From Bacteroidales bacterium UBA2287 (GTDB taxonomy: Bacteria > Bacteroidota > Bacteroidia > Bacteroidales > Tenuifilaceae): DNA of 64,000 nucleotides. The position numbers were made by a program, and so were the translations under genes. This document shows, piece after piece, positions 50,961-59,591 of this stretch; the stretch's first letter is position 1, and each line of letters starts with the position of its first letter. Under the pieces are notes generated by a model. The model made no database searches, had not been told where the DNA came from, and worked only from the letters and a program-made list of their open reading frames with translations. The DNA is taken from positions 1-64,000 of the forward strand of contig DDWL01000021.1 of assembly GCA_002345675.1 (NCBI GenBank). The letters run 5' to 3'.

Positions 50961-52886
50961 ATGAGCGTAAATACAACTCGTTCATTACTAAGTTTTGCTC
51001 TCGTTATGGTAACGGGGGCATTTTTTTCTTTTTGCCATGCTCAAGCCATAAGTACTAGTTCTCTAATAGTTTCGAAGCCATTTATCCCTTTCGAAAGTAG
51101 TTACATTCTCCAGCCTCCACCTATTAATGTCGATTCTATATACTTACCTCGTCATAAAAACGACAGTATTTCGTTTAAAATAAACCTTTTAGAAAAAAGT
51201 GCTGAGAAATATTTTGTTACGCGAAAACTATTTGGAGTTATTTTCAGCAAATCACGAAGGGCAAACGAAGACAAAATAATAATTTCAGAAAAAGCAACCG
51301 ATAAGTATTTGCCCTTCGGCAATCGAACGCTACGAAACATATCAATAACAAGACTTGCCCCTTTTGGCCCAAGCGTATTCGATTCTGTAAAAAACGGCAT
51401 TTCGTCGCTCGAAAAAGTGGGTAATATACTTCATATAAAAACCCTCGAAATTACAATCCGTAATTCGCTTTTAGTAGCAAAAGGTGATACATTGCTACCT
51501 CGATACATGGCCGAATCGGAAGATTTCATTCGAAAACTTCCTTACATTTCCGATGTTGCCATTGTAATAACTCCAATAAATAATACTAACGAAGCCGATA
51601 TTGAAGTAATTGTAATGGACAAATGGTCGATTGCTGGCAACATAAGTGTAACTAATTCGAAGCAAGGCAACATTGAAGTTTTCGACAACAATATTGGGGG
51701 AACAGGTTTAGGCATTTTAGGTAAACTTCACTACGACTATACAAACGGAAATAGTTACGGTAGAGAGCTTGAACTTTTTTCAAAAAATCCACTTGGCTAC
51801 AAAGCAAATAGCACTTTAAAAGTACGAAACGGATTAGGCTACGATAATACGCTCTTGAGTGTCGATAAAATATTTGCAACAACCAAAACGAAATGGGCTG
51901 GAGGATTTAGTTTTCAGCATAATAGCGAACCTTTGTATTTACAACAAACAGGCATTGCTACTAGTCAAAGCTATCGTTATGCCGACACATGGTTTGGGTT
52001 ATCGTTTAACCAAAAAAACATTTCAAACCTAAGCACCCCAGTAAAATACTCAATTACAATTGCTTATAAGTACAAAACTTTTTTTAATCGTCCAATTACA
52101 CAAATAGACTCTAATCTGACTTTTCAAAACAGAAACCTATACTTGGTTGGGCTTAGCCTGTCGAAACACGAAACGTACCGCGATAATTTTCTTTACAACT
52201 TTGGAACAACCGAGGACGTTCCAAGCGGATTTTTAGCCCAATTGGTTGGGGGATACGAATTTGGAGAATTCGAAAATAGACCTTATGTTGGCACTGAACT
52301 TTCGTTGGGTAAAGCATTGCCTCTTGGATACATTCAGGCTAAGTGTAAAATTGGAGGCTACCCAAATGAAAACAATCTTTCGCAAGGAGTTTTTTCGTTG
52401 CACTTGCAGTACCATACAAAAAAAATATATTACTCGAACTGGCTATTTCGCATGTTTTTCGATGGCAGTTTTATAAAAGGAATTAATAGAACTAAGGGTG
52501 AAGGAGAGTACTTGTACTTTCAAAACACAACTTTAGGGTCGCACTTAAACTATTTATACGGGAAAGAAAAGTTGAATGCAAACATTAAAGTCATGGCCTA
52601 TAGCCCATTAAAAGTTATTGGGTTTAAATTTGCCTTTTATGGTTTTACCGACTGCCTCGCCTTAAAAACATCGAACTCGCTTTTTGGCAGCAACAGTTTT
52701 GCACTTGGATTTGGGATGGGCGTTAAAATTCGAAACGATAATTTGGTATTTAACACCTTTTCGCTTCAACTTGGCTACTACCCTATTGTTCCACTTGCGA
52801 GGGAATTCACTTTTTACAATACCGGAAGTAGCAACGGAAAACTATACGACTTTAGACCGCAAAAGCCTGACTTAATTGAATTTTAG
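50961..52886 (+). CDS. Omp85/BamA-like outer-membrane protein
   Basis: The protein has 641 residues; the signal peptide ends at about residue 28 (FCHAQA). A POTRA-like region at about 150-215 contains ITIRNSLLVAKGDTLLPRYM, AESEDFIRKLPYISDVAIVI and EADIEVIVMDKWSIAG, the usual pattern before an Omp85 barrel. From about 230 amphipathic strands run to the end (GGTGLGILGKLHYDYTNG, LGSHLNYLYGKEK). Short for BamA (about 800 residues with five POTRAs), so it is a related small member with an unknown client. It ends 3 bp before the convergent LolA-like gene. Confidence 0.75.
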   Translation: MSVNTTRSLLSFALVMVTGAFFSFCHAQAISTSSLIVSKPFIPFESSYILQPPPINVDSIYLPRHKNDSISFKINLLEKSAEKYFVTRKLFGVIFSKSRRANEDKIIISEKATDKYLPFGNRTLRNISITRLAPFGPSVFDSVKNGISSLEKVGNILHIKTLEITIRNSLLVAKGDTLLPRYMAESEDFIRKLPYISDVAIVITPINNTNEADIEVIVMDKWSIAGNISVTNSKQGNIEVFDNNIGGTGLGILGKLHYDYTNGNSYGRELELFSKNPLGYKANSTLKVRNGLGYDNTLLSVDKIFATTKTKWAGGFSFQHNSEPLYLQQTGIATSQSYRYADTWFGLSFNQKNISNLSTPVKYSITIAYKYKTFFNRPITQIDSNLTFQNRNLYLVGLSLSKHETYRDNFLYNFGTTEDVPSGFLAQLVGGYEFGEFENRPYVGTELSLGKALPLGYIQAKCKIGGYPNENNLSQGVFSLHLQYHTKKIYYSNWLFRMFFDGSFIKGINRTKGEGEYLYFQNTTLGSHLNYLYGKEKLNANIKVMAYSPLKVIGFKFAFYGFTDCLALKTSNSLFGSNSFALGFGMGVKIRNDNLVFNTFSLQLGYYPIVPLAREFTFYNTGSSNGKLYDFRPQKPDLIEF

Positions 52887-52889
52887 TTG

Positions 52890-53636
52890 TTACCACATAA
52901 CATCTTTAAACCTAGCAGGAACAAAAAGATCGTTATGTAAAAAGGTTGGAAATCGAATTTCGGAGTACCGTTCGAAGATAAACATTTTTCCATTTAAAAA
53001 GTATTGCACTTCCGTTGCCACTGGCTTTCCGTATAAAGTTTTATACTGCTCAAAAAAAGTATCCTTAACATCTCCGCTTTCGTTTACTTTTCGTAAACCG
53101 TAAAATAGCAGATTAATAGTATGCACCCAAAAGCATATTGTTTCGGGATTACCAATCTGGTAAAGACTTTTGCCTTTAATAGTTACCATTTCAACCCTAC
53201 TAATATCAATGCCAAGCTGCTTAATTCGTTCGACTGATATTTGGGGTAAAACATTGTAAATATCGAGTCCAAGAACCATAAGCTCGTGTATTCTTAGGCG
53301 CGACCCTATTAAGTTGAAGTTATTGTATGTATATATTGAATCGGTTACAATTAACCACCCCCTGCCCGAGTCGAAATCGGAGTAACGAATATGGAGTTTC
53401 GATGGGCTCGAATAGGCTAAAATCCAAACCTCGCGACTTACAATGCTGTCGTCCTTAACCCTAAATACTTCTTGTTTAAATGTTAAGTTATTATACCAAT
53501 TTTGAGAATTCTGGGCATACATGGTTTTTACTAAACTAAAACCGTTGCTAATCGAATCGGTTTGTCCAATTGCTAAATTTTCACAAAATAAAAGTAACAC
53601 CCAAGCTAACAATATTTTAACGGCTAAACGTTTCAT
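52890..53636 (-). CDS. LolA/outer-membrane lipoprotein-sorting-like protein
   Basis: About 248 residues from ATG 53636 (MKRLAVKILLAWVLLLFC), which gives a standard signal peptide ending IGQT; an ATG at 53687 would add 17 residues without signal character. The mature protein has an N-terminal helix (FSLVKTMYAQNSQNWYNNLT) followed by long antiparallel strands (FKQEVFRVKDDS, REVWILAYSSPSKLHIRY), as in the half-barrel of LolA/LolB. A similar fold binds lipids; sequence identity to true LolA is not obvious by eye. Convergent with the Omp85-like gene; no hairpin was seen between them. Confidence 0.55.
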   Translation of the reverse strand: MKRLAVKILLAWVLLLFCENLAIGQTDSISNGFSLVKTMYAQNSQNWYNNLTFKQEVFRVKDDSIVSREVWILAYSSPSKLHIRYSDFDSGRGWLIVTDSIYTYNNFNLIGSRLRIHELMVLGLDIYNVLPQISVERIKQLGIDISRVEMVTIKGKSLYQIGNPETICFWVHTINLLFYGLRKVNESGDVKDTFFEQYKTLYGKPVATEVQYFLNGKMFIFERYSEIRFPTFLHNDLFVPARFKDVMW

Positions 53637-53706
53637 TCTTTTGTTTTTTGTGGTTAATTGCAAGGTATAAAAAAAGGAAAAGCACACCTTTTTTTTAAAG
53701 CTTTTA

Positions 53707-53737
53707 TTGATTAAATGCTAATTTTTTCTCACTTTTG
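53707..53737 (+). promoter_or_regulatory. Candidate promoter of guaD
   Basis: TTG at 53707-53709, 20-bp spacer, CACTTTTG at 53730-53737, one base off the TAnnTTTG consensus. Predicted start of transcription near 53744, 17 bases before the ATG. Confidence 0.5.
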
Positions 53738-53760
53738 AAAATAACACAAACGCATACACA

Positions 53761-54234
53761 ATGGAATTGGCAAACGAAAAATTTATGAAAGAAGCTATCG
53801 ACCTTTCGAAACAAAACGTCGATAATGGAGGGGGCCCATTTGGGGCAGTAATTGTACGAAACGGAGAAATAGTCGCACGGGGCGTGAACAGAGTAACAGC
53901 AAACAACGACCCTACTGCCCATGCCGAGGTAACTGCCATACGTGAAGCTGCAAAAGTTTTAAACACATTTAACTTAAGCGACTGCGAAATATATACATCG
54001 TGCGAACCCTGCCCAATGTGCCTTGGAGCTATTTACTGGGCTAGGCTAGGACGAATTTACTACGGAAATACAAAAGCAAATGCAAAAGCTATTGGTTTCG
54101 ACGACTCATTTATTTACGAAGAAATTGAAAAGCCTATCGACAAGCGCAAAATCCCTACTAAACAATTGCTGCCAAACGAAGCCATTGCTGCTTTTAATAA
54201 ATGGCAAAATATGGTAACCAAAACTGAGTACTAA
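53761..54234 (+). CDS. guaD: Guanine deaminase (cytidine deaminase-like fold)
   Basis: The protein has 157 residues. Zinc-site residues are His54 and Glu56 in HAEVTAIREA, and Cys84 and Cys87 in SCEPCPMCLGA. The C-terminal IGFDDSFIYEEIEKPIDKR closely resembles Bacillus guanine deaminase, rather than tRNA adenosine deaminase TadA. It hydrolyses guanine to xanthine plus ammonia for purine salvage. It is monocistronic, with a promoter upstream and a hairpin downstream. A different nucleobase specificity cannot be excluded from sequence alone. Confidence 0.87.
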   Translation: MELANEKFMKEAIDLSKQNVDNGGGPFGAVIVRNGEIVARGVNRVTANNDPTAHAEVTAIREAAKVLNTFNLSDCEIYTSCEPCPMCLGAIYWARLGRIYYGNTKANAKAIGFDDSFIYEEIEKPIDKRKIPTKQLLPNEAIAAFNKWQNMVTKTEY

Positions 54235-54297
54235 TTATAGTAAAAAACTATAAATAAGCCAAATTTCTAAATCTAAAATACACATTACTAATTTTTT

Positions 54298-54335
54298 ACT
54301 TAAATGCTTTGATTTTATTTCAAAGCATTTTAAGT
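54298..54335 (+). terminator. Hairpin downstream of guaD
   Basis: ACTTAAATGCTTTG and CAAAGCATTTTAAGT arms (one bulged T) with a 9-base AT loop. There is only a weak T-run after it, so it may act as an mRNA-stabilising stem or a weak terminator. Confidence 0.6.
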
Positions 54336-54481
54336 TTCGCATTTAATCAGGTTATTTTAAATACACACCTTGCCATAACTCGTGTTTGTCAAAATACACT
54401 ACTTGCAATAAAAATTCCTAGCCTATTTAACAATCCATACCGAAATGGTTTATATATTGTAATCGTTCATTTTTAGTAACT

Positions 54482-56263
54482 ATGGCCTTTATATTTTATT
54501 TAAATATTTTATTTAAATCCCCATCGGCTTTAGCATACGCCAATAAATCAACGCTTTTAAATCCACCGCTAATTTCTCTTTTTATTAATCACTGGTATTT
54601 GATTCTAATATTTTTCTTAACCATTTTATTGCTTGTACTTCTAATCGTATATGAAAGAAAAAAGCATAAGCGTTTGAGGATGGTTTTAGAGAGCCAAAAT
54701 AAAGAAATTGTACAACAGAACGAAGAAATTGAATGCCAACGCGATAACTTAACCGAAGTTAACAAAGAAATTTATAAAAAGAATATCGACATATTAGCCC
54801 AAAGCGAATACCTAAGCAAACTAAACGATCAACTAAAGCGAAAAAACTCCGAAATTATAGGGCAAAGGAATGAGCTTGAAAAGCTCTCGATGGTTGCTAA
54901 GTTTACAAATAACGCTATTCTTATTACAAATGGCGAAGGTGAAATTTTATGGGTAAACGATGCCTTTACACGAATTTATGGATACACCGTTGATGAATTT
55001 ATAGCCGAAAGGGGCAGCAATTTAAAAAATGTTTGCTCCGATTTTGAAATTTGTAAATTAATTGAAACCTGCTTATCAACTAAAAAACCAATAACGTACA
55101 ACGCCGAAGTTTTTTGCCTCGATGGAAATAAAATTTGGATACAAACATCATTAACTCCTGTTTTAAATCCCGATGGATCAATTAAAAATGTTATTGCAAT
55201 CGATTCGGATATTTCGGCGCTTAAGGATGCTGAAAAAAATCTAATATCTCTTGGCGATGAAATATATTCACAAGCCACTGAAATAATGAAGCAAAGGGAC
55301 GAAATTACAATTCAACGCGATAACCTTTCGACCCTTAATACTGAGTTACAGCAAAAAAATGAAGAAATTAGCGCACAGCACGATTACTTAGTTGAACTAA
55401 ACGCCGAATTGCAACAAAAAAACGAAGAAATAATTGCCCAACGCGATGAGCTCGAAAAAACGCAATCGAGACTAATTCAATCTGAAAAAATGGTGTCGCT
55501 CGGGGTTTTAACCGCAGGAATTGCTCACGAAATTAACAACCCAATTAACTTCGTTTATGCTGGTGTAAACAGCATTACAAGAGACTTTGAAGATTTAATG
55601 CAAGTAATAAACATTATTAATAGCTACAAAGCAGGCGATAATGCTCAAGAATTTTTAAATATTATTGAAGCAAAAAAACAGGAGTACGGTTTTGTCGAAG
55701 CAATTGAAGCAGTTAACCAAACCCTAAAAGACATTAGCATTGGAGCCGAACGAACCGCTGAAATTGTTGAAGGTCTACGAAACTTTTCTCGCTCCGAAAG
55801 AGAGGAATGGGGAAGCGTAAACCTTCATAAAACGCTCGATGGGGTTCTACTCTTGCTACGCAATAAGTACAAAAATAGTATAGAAGTAATTAAGGATTAC
55901 GACCCTTCAATTAATCAAGTAGATGGTAAAGCAGGAAAGCTAAACCAAGCCTTTATGAATATTATTGCAAATGCCATAGATGCCATTGACGAAAAGGGAG
56001 TTATAACCGTTAAAACTAAAAAGAAAGGTAATTCAATTATCGTTTCAATTATCGACACTGGAAAAGGTATTCCAAAAAATGTTTTATCGAAAATATTCGA
56101 CCCCTTTTTTACAACAAAAGACATTGGAAAAGGTGTAGGTTTAGGACTTTCTATTACATTTGGCATTATTCAGGAGCACACAGGAACAATAGAAGTAACC
56201 AGCAATATTGGTAAGGGCACAGAGTTTCTTATAACTTTACCCGAGTTTCAAAACTTAGTTTAA
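54482..56263 (+). CDS. Membrane sensor histidine kinase with PAS and coiled coils
   Basis: The protein has 593 residues. One membrane helix lies at about 36-58 (WYLILIFFLTILLLVLLIVY). A long coiled coil follows, with repeated QQNEEIECQRDNL-type heptads (about 65-135). A PAS domain spans about 140-255 (NAILITNGEGEILWVNDAF). A second coiled coil has the near-duplicate units ELQQKNEEISAQHDYLVELN and ELQQKNEEIIAQRDELEK. The HisKA box holds His at about 349 (GIAHEINNPINF), and the HATPase domain has NIIANAIDAI, DTGKGIP and GKGVGLGLSI. The only gap to the receiver gene downstream is 10 bp, so it is the likely kinase of the two receivers that follow. Confidence 0.9.
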   Translation: MAFIFYLNILFKSPSALAYANKSTLLNPPLISLFINHWYLILIFFLTILLLVLLIVYERKKHKRLRMVLESQNKEIVQQNEEIECQRDNLTEVNKEIYKKNIDILAQSEYLSKLNDQLKRKNSEIIGQRNELEKLSMVAKFTNNAILITNGEGEILWVNDAFTRIYGYTVDEFIAERGSNLKNVCSDFEICKLIETCLSTKKPITYNAEVFCLDGNKIWIQTSLTPVLNPDGSIKNVIAIDSDISALKDAEKNLISLGDEIYSQATEIMKQRDEITIQRDNLSTLNTELQQKNEEISAQHDYLVELNAELQQKNEEIIAQRDELEKTQSRLIQSEKMVSLGVLTAGIAHEINNPINFVYAGVNSITRDFEDLMQVINIINSYKAGDNAQEFLNIIEAKKQEYGFVEAIEAVNQTLKDISIGAERTAEIVEGLRNFSRSEREEWGSVNLHKTLDGVLLLLRNKYKNSIEVIKDYDPSINQVDGKAGKLNQAFMNIIANAIDAIDEKGVITVKTKKKGNSIIVSIIDTGKGIPKNVLSKIFDPFFTTKDIGKGVGLGLSITFGIIQEHTGTIEVTSNIGKGTEFLITLPEFQNLV

Positions 56264-56273
56264 TTTTTATAAC

Positions 56274-56657
56274 ATGCAAAAATATACTGTTCTTTACGTT
56301 GACGATGAGGAGATTAACCTACGGGTTTTTCGAAACACTTTTCGCCGCGACTTTAACATACTAACAGCTCAATCGGCAATGGAAGGAATTAAACTTCTTC
56401 AAACCAATGTTGTTAATATAGTTATTACCGACCAGCGCATGCCCGAAATAACTGGCGTTGAGTTTCTTAAAATGATAAACGATATGTTTCCTCAAATTCC
56501 ACCAAATCGATTAATGCTTTCGGGCTTTTCGAAAACCGAGGATATCGACAAGGCTTTTCAAAACTACAAACTTTTTCAATTTATCCTTAAGCCTTGGGAT
56601 GCCGAAGAGCTTAAGGCCATAATAATAAATGCAATTGACCATGGAGCAGAGAGATAA
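56274..56657 (+). CDS. Response-regulator receiver protein (127 residues)
   Basis: It consists of a receiver domain only. It has YVDDEEIN at the N-terminus, Asp53 in ITDQRMPEITG, Ser in LMLSGFSK and Lys in FILKPWDAEEL. The DQRMP and KPWD words link it to RpfG-like receivers. There is no output domain. It starts 10 bp after the kinase gene and its end overlaps the next gene by 17-29 bp depending on the start chosen, so translation is probably coupled. Confidence 0.88.
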   Translation: MQKYTVLYVDDEEINLRVFRNTFRRDFNILTAQSAMEGIKLLQTNVVNIVITDQRMPEITGVEFLKMINDMFPQIPPNRLMLSGFSKTEDIDKAFQNYKLFQFILKPWDAEELKAIIINAIDHGAER

Positions 56658-57777
56658 ATTTACTATTCTGTACGTCGACGATGAGGATAGCAACTTAAAT
56701 ATTTTTAAAAATACATTCCGTCGCGAGTACAACGTGCTTATAGCCAATAGCGCACAAAAAGGGCTCGAAATGCTTAAAAACGAGCATATCGACCTTATAC
56801 TTACCGACCAACGTATGCCCGACATGGACGGCGTTTCGTTCCTTAAGCATACACTCGATAGTTTCCCCGAACTAAACCGTATTTTAATTACTGGCTACAC
56901 CGATTTCGACGCCCTTCGTACAGCAATTAACGAAGCAAAAATTTTCCAGTACATTCAAAAGCCATGGAAAGAAGACCAGTTGCGTAATGTAATCGATAAG
57001 GCACTCGAAATTTATCAGCTCCGTCAGGAGAACCAGTCGTTGAATAATCAGCTTTTAGATAAAAACAAGGAACTTGAAAAGATAAATGCCGAACTGCTTG
57101 AATTCGACAAACTTAAAACAGAATTCCTCTCGCTTATAAGTCACGAAATTAGAACACCGCTGAATGGAATAATGGGCTCTGTCGACTTACTGAAGCAAGA
57201 CATGGCTGCTGAGGGATCGAACTCAATAAGCACACTTATTTATATTCTCGAAACATCGGTTAACCGACTCGAGAAATTTTTGCTTTCGGCAGAGCGCATA
57301 ACCCAACTTAAAGCTGGAAATTACGATATTCGTATCGAAACGCATAGCCCTAAAGAATTCTTTAACGAGGTATTTACAAGAAGAATTGAAGACATTCACT
57401 GCAAGGGATGCACCGTAAAAACTAAGTTCGACAACGTGTCGGGTTTTACCGCCGACAAAAATCTTGCAACTTTCTGCCTAAATGAAATAATCGATAACGC
57501 TCTTAAATTTTCGCCACCAAAATCGCAAATCGAAATTTACTGCTATCAAAATGAAAATTGGGTGGTTTTTGAAGTAAACGATGAGGGTTCAGGATTTCCC
57601 GAAAAAACGCTTCGAAATCCCTTTCAGCTCTTTGCCAGCGATGGTCATTCCGACCAACAAATAGGTTTAAGCCTTGCTCTTGTAAAGCTTATTATGGACT
57701 CGCACAATGGAAAAATTGAAATTGACAACAACAAAAATGGTGGTGCAATGGTTAAGCTTTTCTTTCAAAAGGCTTAA
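56629..57777 (+). CDS. Receiver-histidine kinase hybrid (382 residues)
   Basis: A receiver at the N-terminus (YVDDEDSN, Asp60 in LTDQRMPDMDG, Lys in YIQKPWKEDQL) is about as similar to the preceding receiver as a recent duplicate would be. A coiled coil (about 125-160) follows, then HisKA with His172 in ISHEIRTPLNG and a HATPase with NEIIDNALKFSPP, NDEGSGFP and IGLSLALVKLIM. No membrane part. The start is 56629 or 56641 (MEQRDKFT). With the upstream kinase and receiver it forms a three-gene phosphorelay; the final output must be encoded elsewhere. Confidence 0.88.
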   Translation: MQLTMEQRDKFTILYVDDEDSNLNIFKNTFRREYNVLIANSAQKGLEMLKNEHIDLILTDQRMPDMDGVSFLKHTLDSFPELNRILITGYTDFDALRTAINEAKIFQYIQKPWKEDQLRNVIDKALEIYQLRQENQSLNNQLLDKNKELEKINAELLEFDKLKTEFLSLISHEIRTPLNGIMGSVDLLKQDMAAEGSNSISTLIYILETSVNRLEKFLLSAERITQLKAGNYDIRIETHSPKEFFNEVFTRRIEDIHCKGCTVKTKFDNVSGFTADKNLATFCLNEIIDNALKFSPPKSQIEIYCYQNENWVVFEVNDEGSGFPEKTLRNPFQLFASDGHSDQQIGLSLALVKLIMDSHNGKIEIDNNKNGGAMVKLFFQKA

Positions 57778-57827
57778 ATTAATGCGAAATTTGCTACTTT
57801 TATGGGCAAACTTTAATAAAGTGTAAA

Positions 57828-58802
57828 ATGAATTCAAGTAGTAAAGACTTAGCCAACGCATCAGTAATCGCTCTTCGCGACTGCATGGGGCTTCAGAAAA
57901 AGGAAACACTTCTGATTGTAACCGACGAAATTAAACGCGAAATTGGTCTTGCGCTTCACGAGGCTGGCAAAGAACTCTGCAAAGAATCGCTTCTTATCGA
58001 AATTAAGTCGAGAGAAATAAACGGGCAAGAACCGCCAGCCCAAGTTGCAGAACTAATGAAAACCGTTGATGTTGTTGTGTGCCCAACGGCAAAATCGCTT
58101 ACCCATACCGATGCTCGCCGCGAAGCGGTTAAACTTGGCGTTAGGGTTGGTACAATGCCTGGCATTACCATCGACACAATGGTGCGCTGCCTTAATGCCG
58201 ATTACAATAAAATTATTGCCCTTACCGACTTTATTGCTGCCAAAATGGTTGGGGTTAAAATCATTAAAGTGGTAACCGAAAAAGGCACCAATGTTACCAT
58301 GCCAGTTGCCGACCGAATGATTATTCCAAGTAAGGGTGTTTTAAAAAACAAAGGCGAAAGTGGCAACCTTCCTTCGGGAGAAGTATTTCTTGCTCCTTGG
58401 GAAGACCAAACTAACGGAAAAGTTGTAATTGACGGTTCGATGGCTGGAATTGGAATAGTTGAAACGCCTATTGTTGTCGACATTATTAACGGCTATGCCG
58501 AAACTATAACAGGGGGTAAAGAGGCAAAAATGCTTGTTGAAATGCTCGACAAGGTTGGTCGCGATGCTCGTGCAGTTGCCGAATTTGGTATTGGCACCAA
58601 CTACAAAGCTATACTAACAGGGCAAATTCTTGAGGACGAAAAGGTTTTTGGTACCATTCATATTGCCTTTGGCAATAACATTACAATGGGTGGTCGAATT
58701 GCTGTAAGTAGCCACCTCGATGGTTTAGTTAAAGAACCCGATGTGTACTTTGACGATGTACTTATAATGAAAAAAGGTAAAATGTTAGGATTTGAGGTTT
58801 AG
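57828..58802 (+). CDS. M29-family (aminopeptidase T-like) peptidase
   Basis: The protein has 324 residues, shorter than the roughly 410 of Thermus aminopeptidase T and like the COG2309 leucyl aminopeptidase group. The C-terminal metal-binding blocks are visible: AEFGIGTN (Glu), GTIHIAFGNNITMGG (His) and SHLDGLVKEPDVYFDD (His, Asp). N-terminal blocks include PTAKSLTHTDARREA and RVGTMPGITIDTM. It is a metal-dependent exopeptidase in the cytoplasm. It is convergent with batE with just 2 bp between stop codons. Confidence 0.85.
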   Translation: MNSSSKDLANASVIALRDCMGLQKKETLLIVTDEIKREIGLALHEAGKELCKESLLIEIKSREINGQEPPAQVAELMKTVDVVVCPTAKSLTHTDARREAVKLGVRVGTMPGITIDTMVRCLNADYNKIIALTDFIAAKMVGVKIIKVVTEKGTNVTMPVADRMIIPSKGVLKNKGESGNLPSGEVFLAPWEDQTNGKVVIDGSMAGIGIVETPIVVDIINGYAETITGGKEAKMLVEMLDKVGRDARAVAEFGIGTNYKAILTGQILEDEKVFGTIHIAFGNNITMGGRIAVSSHLDGLVKEPDVYFDDVLIMKKGKMLGFEV

Positions 58803-58812
58803 CCTCAAATCC
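58788..58812. terminator. Hairpin spanning both stop codons of convergent genes
   Basis: GGATTTGAGG (58788-58797) and CCTCAAATCC (58803-58812) form ten perfect pairs around TTTAG. The stem includes the last codons of the M29 peptidase gene on one strand and of batE on the other. T-rich sequence follows on the minus strand, less so on the plus strand. It probably serves as a shared terminator. Confidence 0.7.
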
Positions 58813-59587
58813 TTTCCACATCGGCTTTTCGAATCCAACCCTTATTGCCATCGGCAATTTTAACCTCTTCCCATTCGCCAATTGTTTTTGTTATTAAAAC
58901 CTTGGTGCCCGAATGGAGGATGAAAATATCCTTCCCAGTTTCGCCTGGCGAACTCTTAACGGCAACAACGGGATTCATAACAATTGCTTCGCTCCTACTC
59001 GTAAATTTCACATTTTCTTGTGCAGCAAATACTGCTGTTGCTAACGTTAATAAAAGAAAAAACATGGCAAATGTGAAACTTAGCCTTTTTACTAATCGCA
59101 CATGCGAGAACCAAAAAAAGGTGATAAGTAGCAACGAGAATGCAAAAAACAGAATGCTTAAGTAAACCCAATTGGTTGGGGTAAAAAGGTTTCGAAAGGC
59201 TTTATACCAAGTTTTTAGAATGAATTCAGGAAGTGGCTCAATTCTATCGACCGTAAATGTTCGTACCATTTCGAGGTTAAAGCGAATATCGTCATTTTGA
59301 GGACTTAACAGCAATGCTCTTTCGTAGTTAAGAATTGCTGGAGCAATTTGATTCAACTTAAAATATGAGTTACCAAGGTTGAAGAACAAATCGGCTGCAA
59401 CATAACCCGAATCGGAAATTTGAGTGTAAATAGCAACTGCCGACTCGTAATTGGCAGCCGAATATTCCTTATTAGCTTTTACAAATAGCGAATCGATACT
59501 TTGTGCCTTAGCATTTACAAAAACCAATACCATTACTGTAACGGCAAAAAGTGTAGCTAAGCTCGAGCAATATTTTTTAATTGTCAT
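58805..59587 (-). CDS. batE: BatE: TPR and SH3-domain protein
   Basis: About 260 residues from ATG 59587 (MTIKKYCSSLATLFAVTVMV), 4 bp after the batD stop. A longer frame from 59755 only overlaps batD in another register and is rejected. Signal peptide, then TPR repeats (about 30-110: YSAANYESAVAIYTQ, LFFNLGNSYFKLNQIAPAIL), two membrane helices (about 140-200) and a C-terminal bacterial SH3 domain (VAVKSSPGETGKDIFILHSG, WIRKADVERI). It is the last gene of the Bat locus, linked to oxidative stress tolerance in Bacteroides; biochemical role unsettled. Confidence 0.88.
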   Translation of the reverse strand: MTIKKYCSSLATLFAVTVMVLVFVNAKAQSIDSLFVKANKEYSAANYESAVAIYTQISDSGYVAADLFFNLGNSYFKLNQIAPAILNYERALLLSPQNDDIRFNLEMVRTFTVDRIEPLPEFILKTWYKAFRNLFTPTNWVYLSILFFAFSLLLITFFWFSHVRLVKRLSFTFAMFFLLLTLATAVFAAQENVKFTSRSEAIVMNPVVAVKSSPGETGKDIFILHSGTKVLITKTIGEWEEVKIADGNKGWIRKADVERI

Positions 59588-59591
59588 TTGG

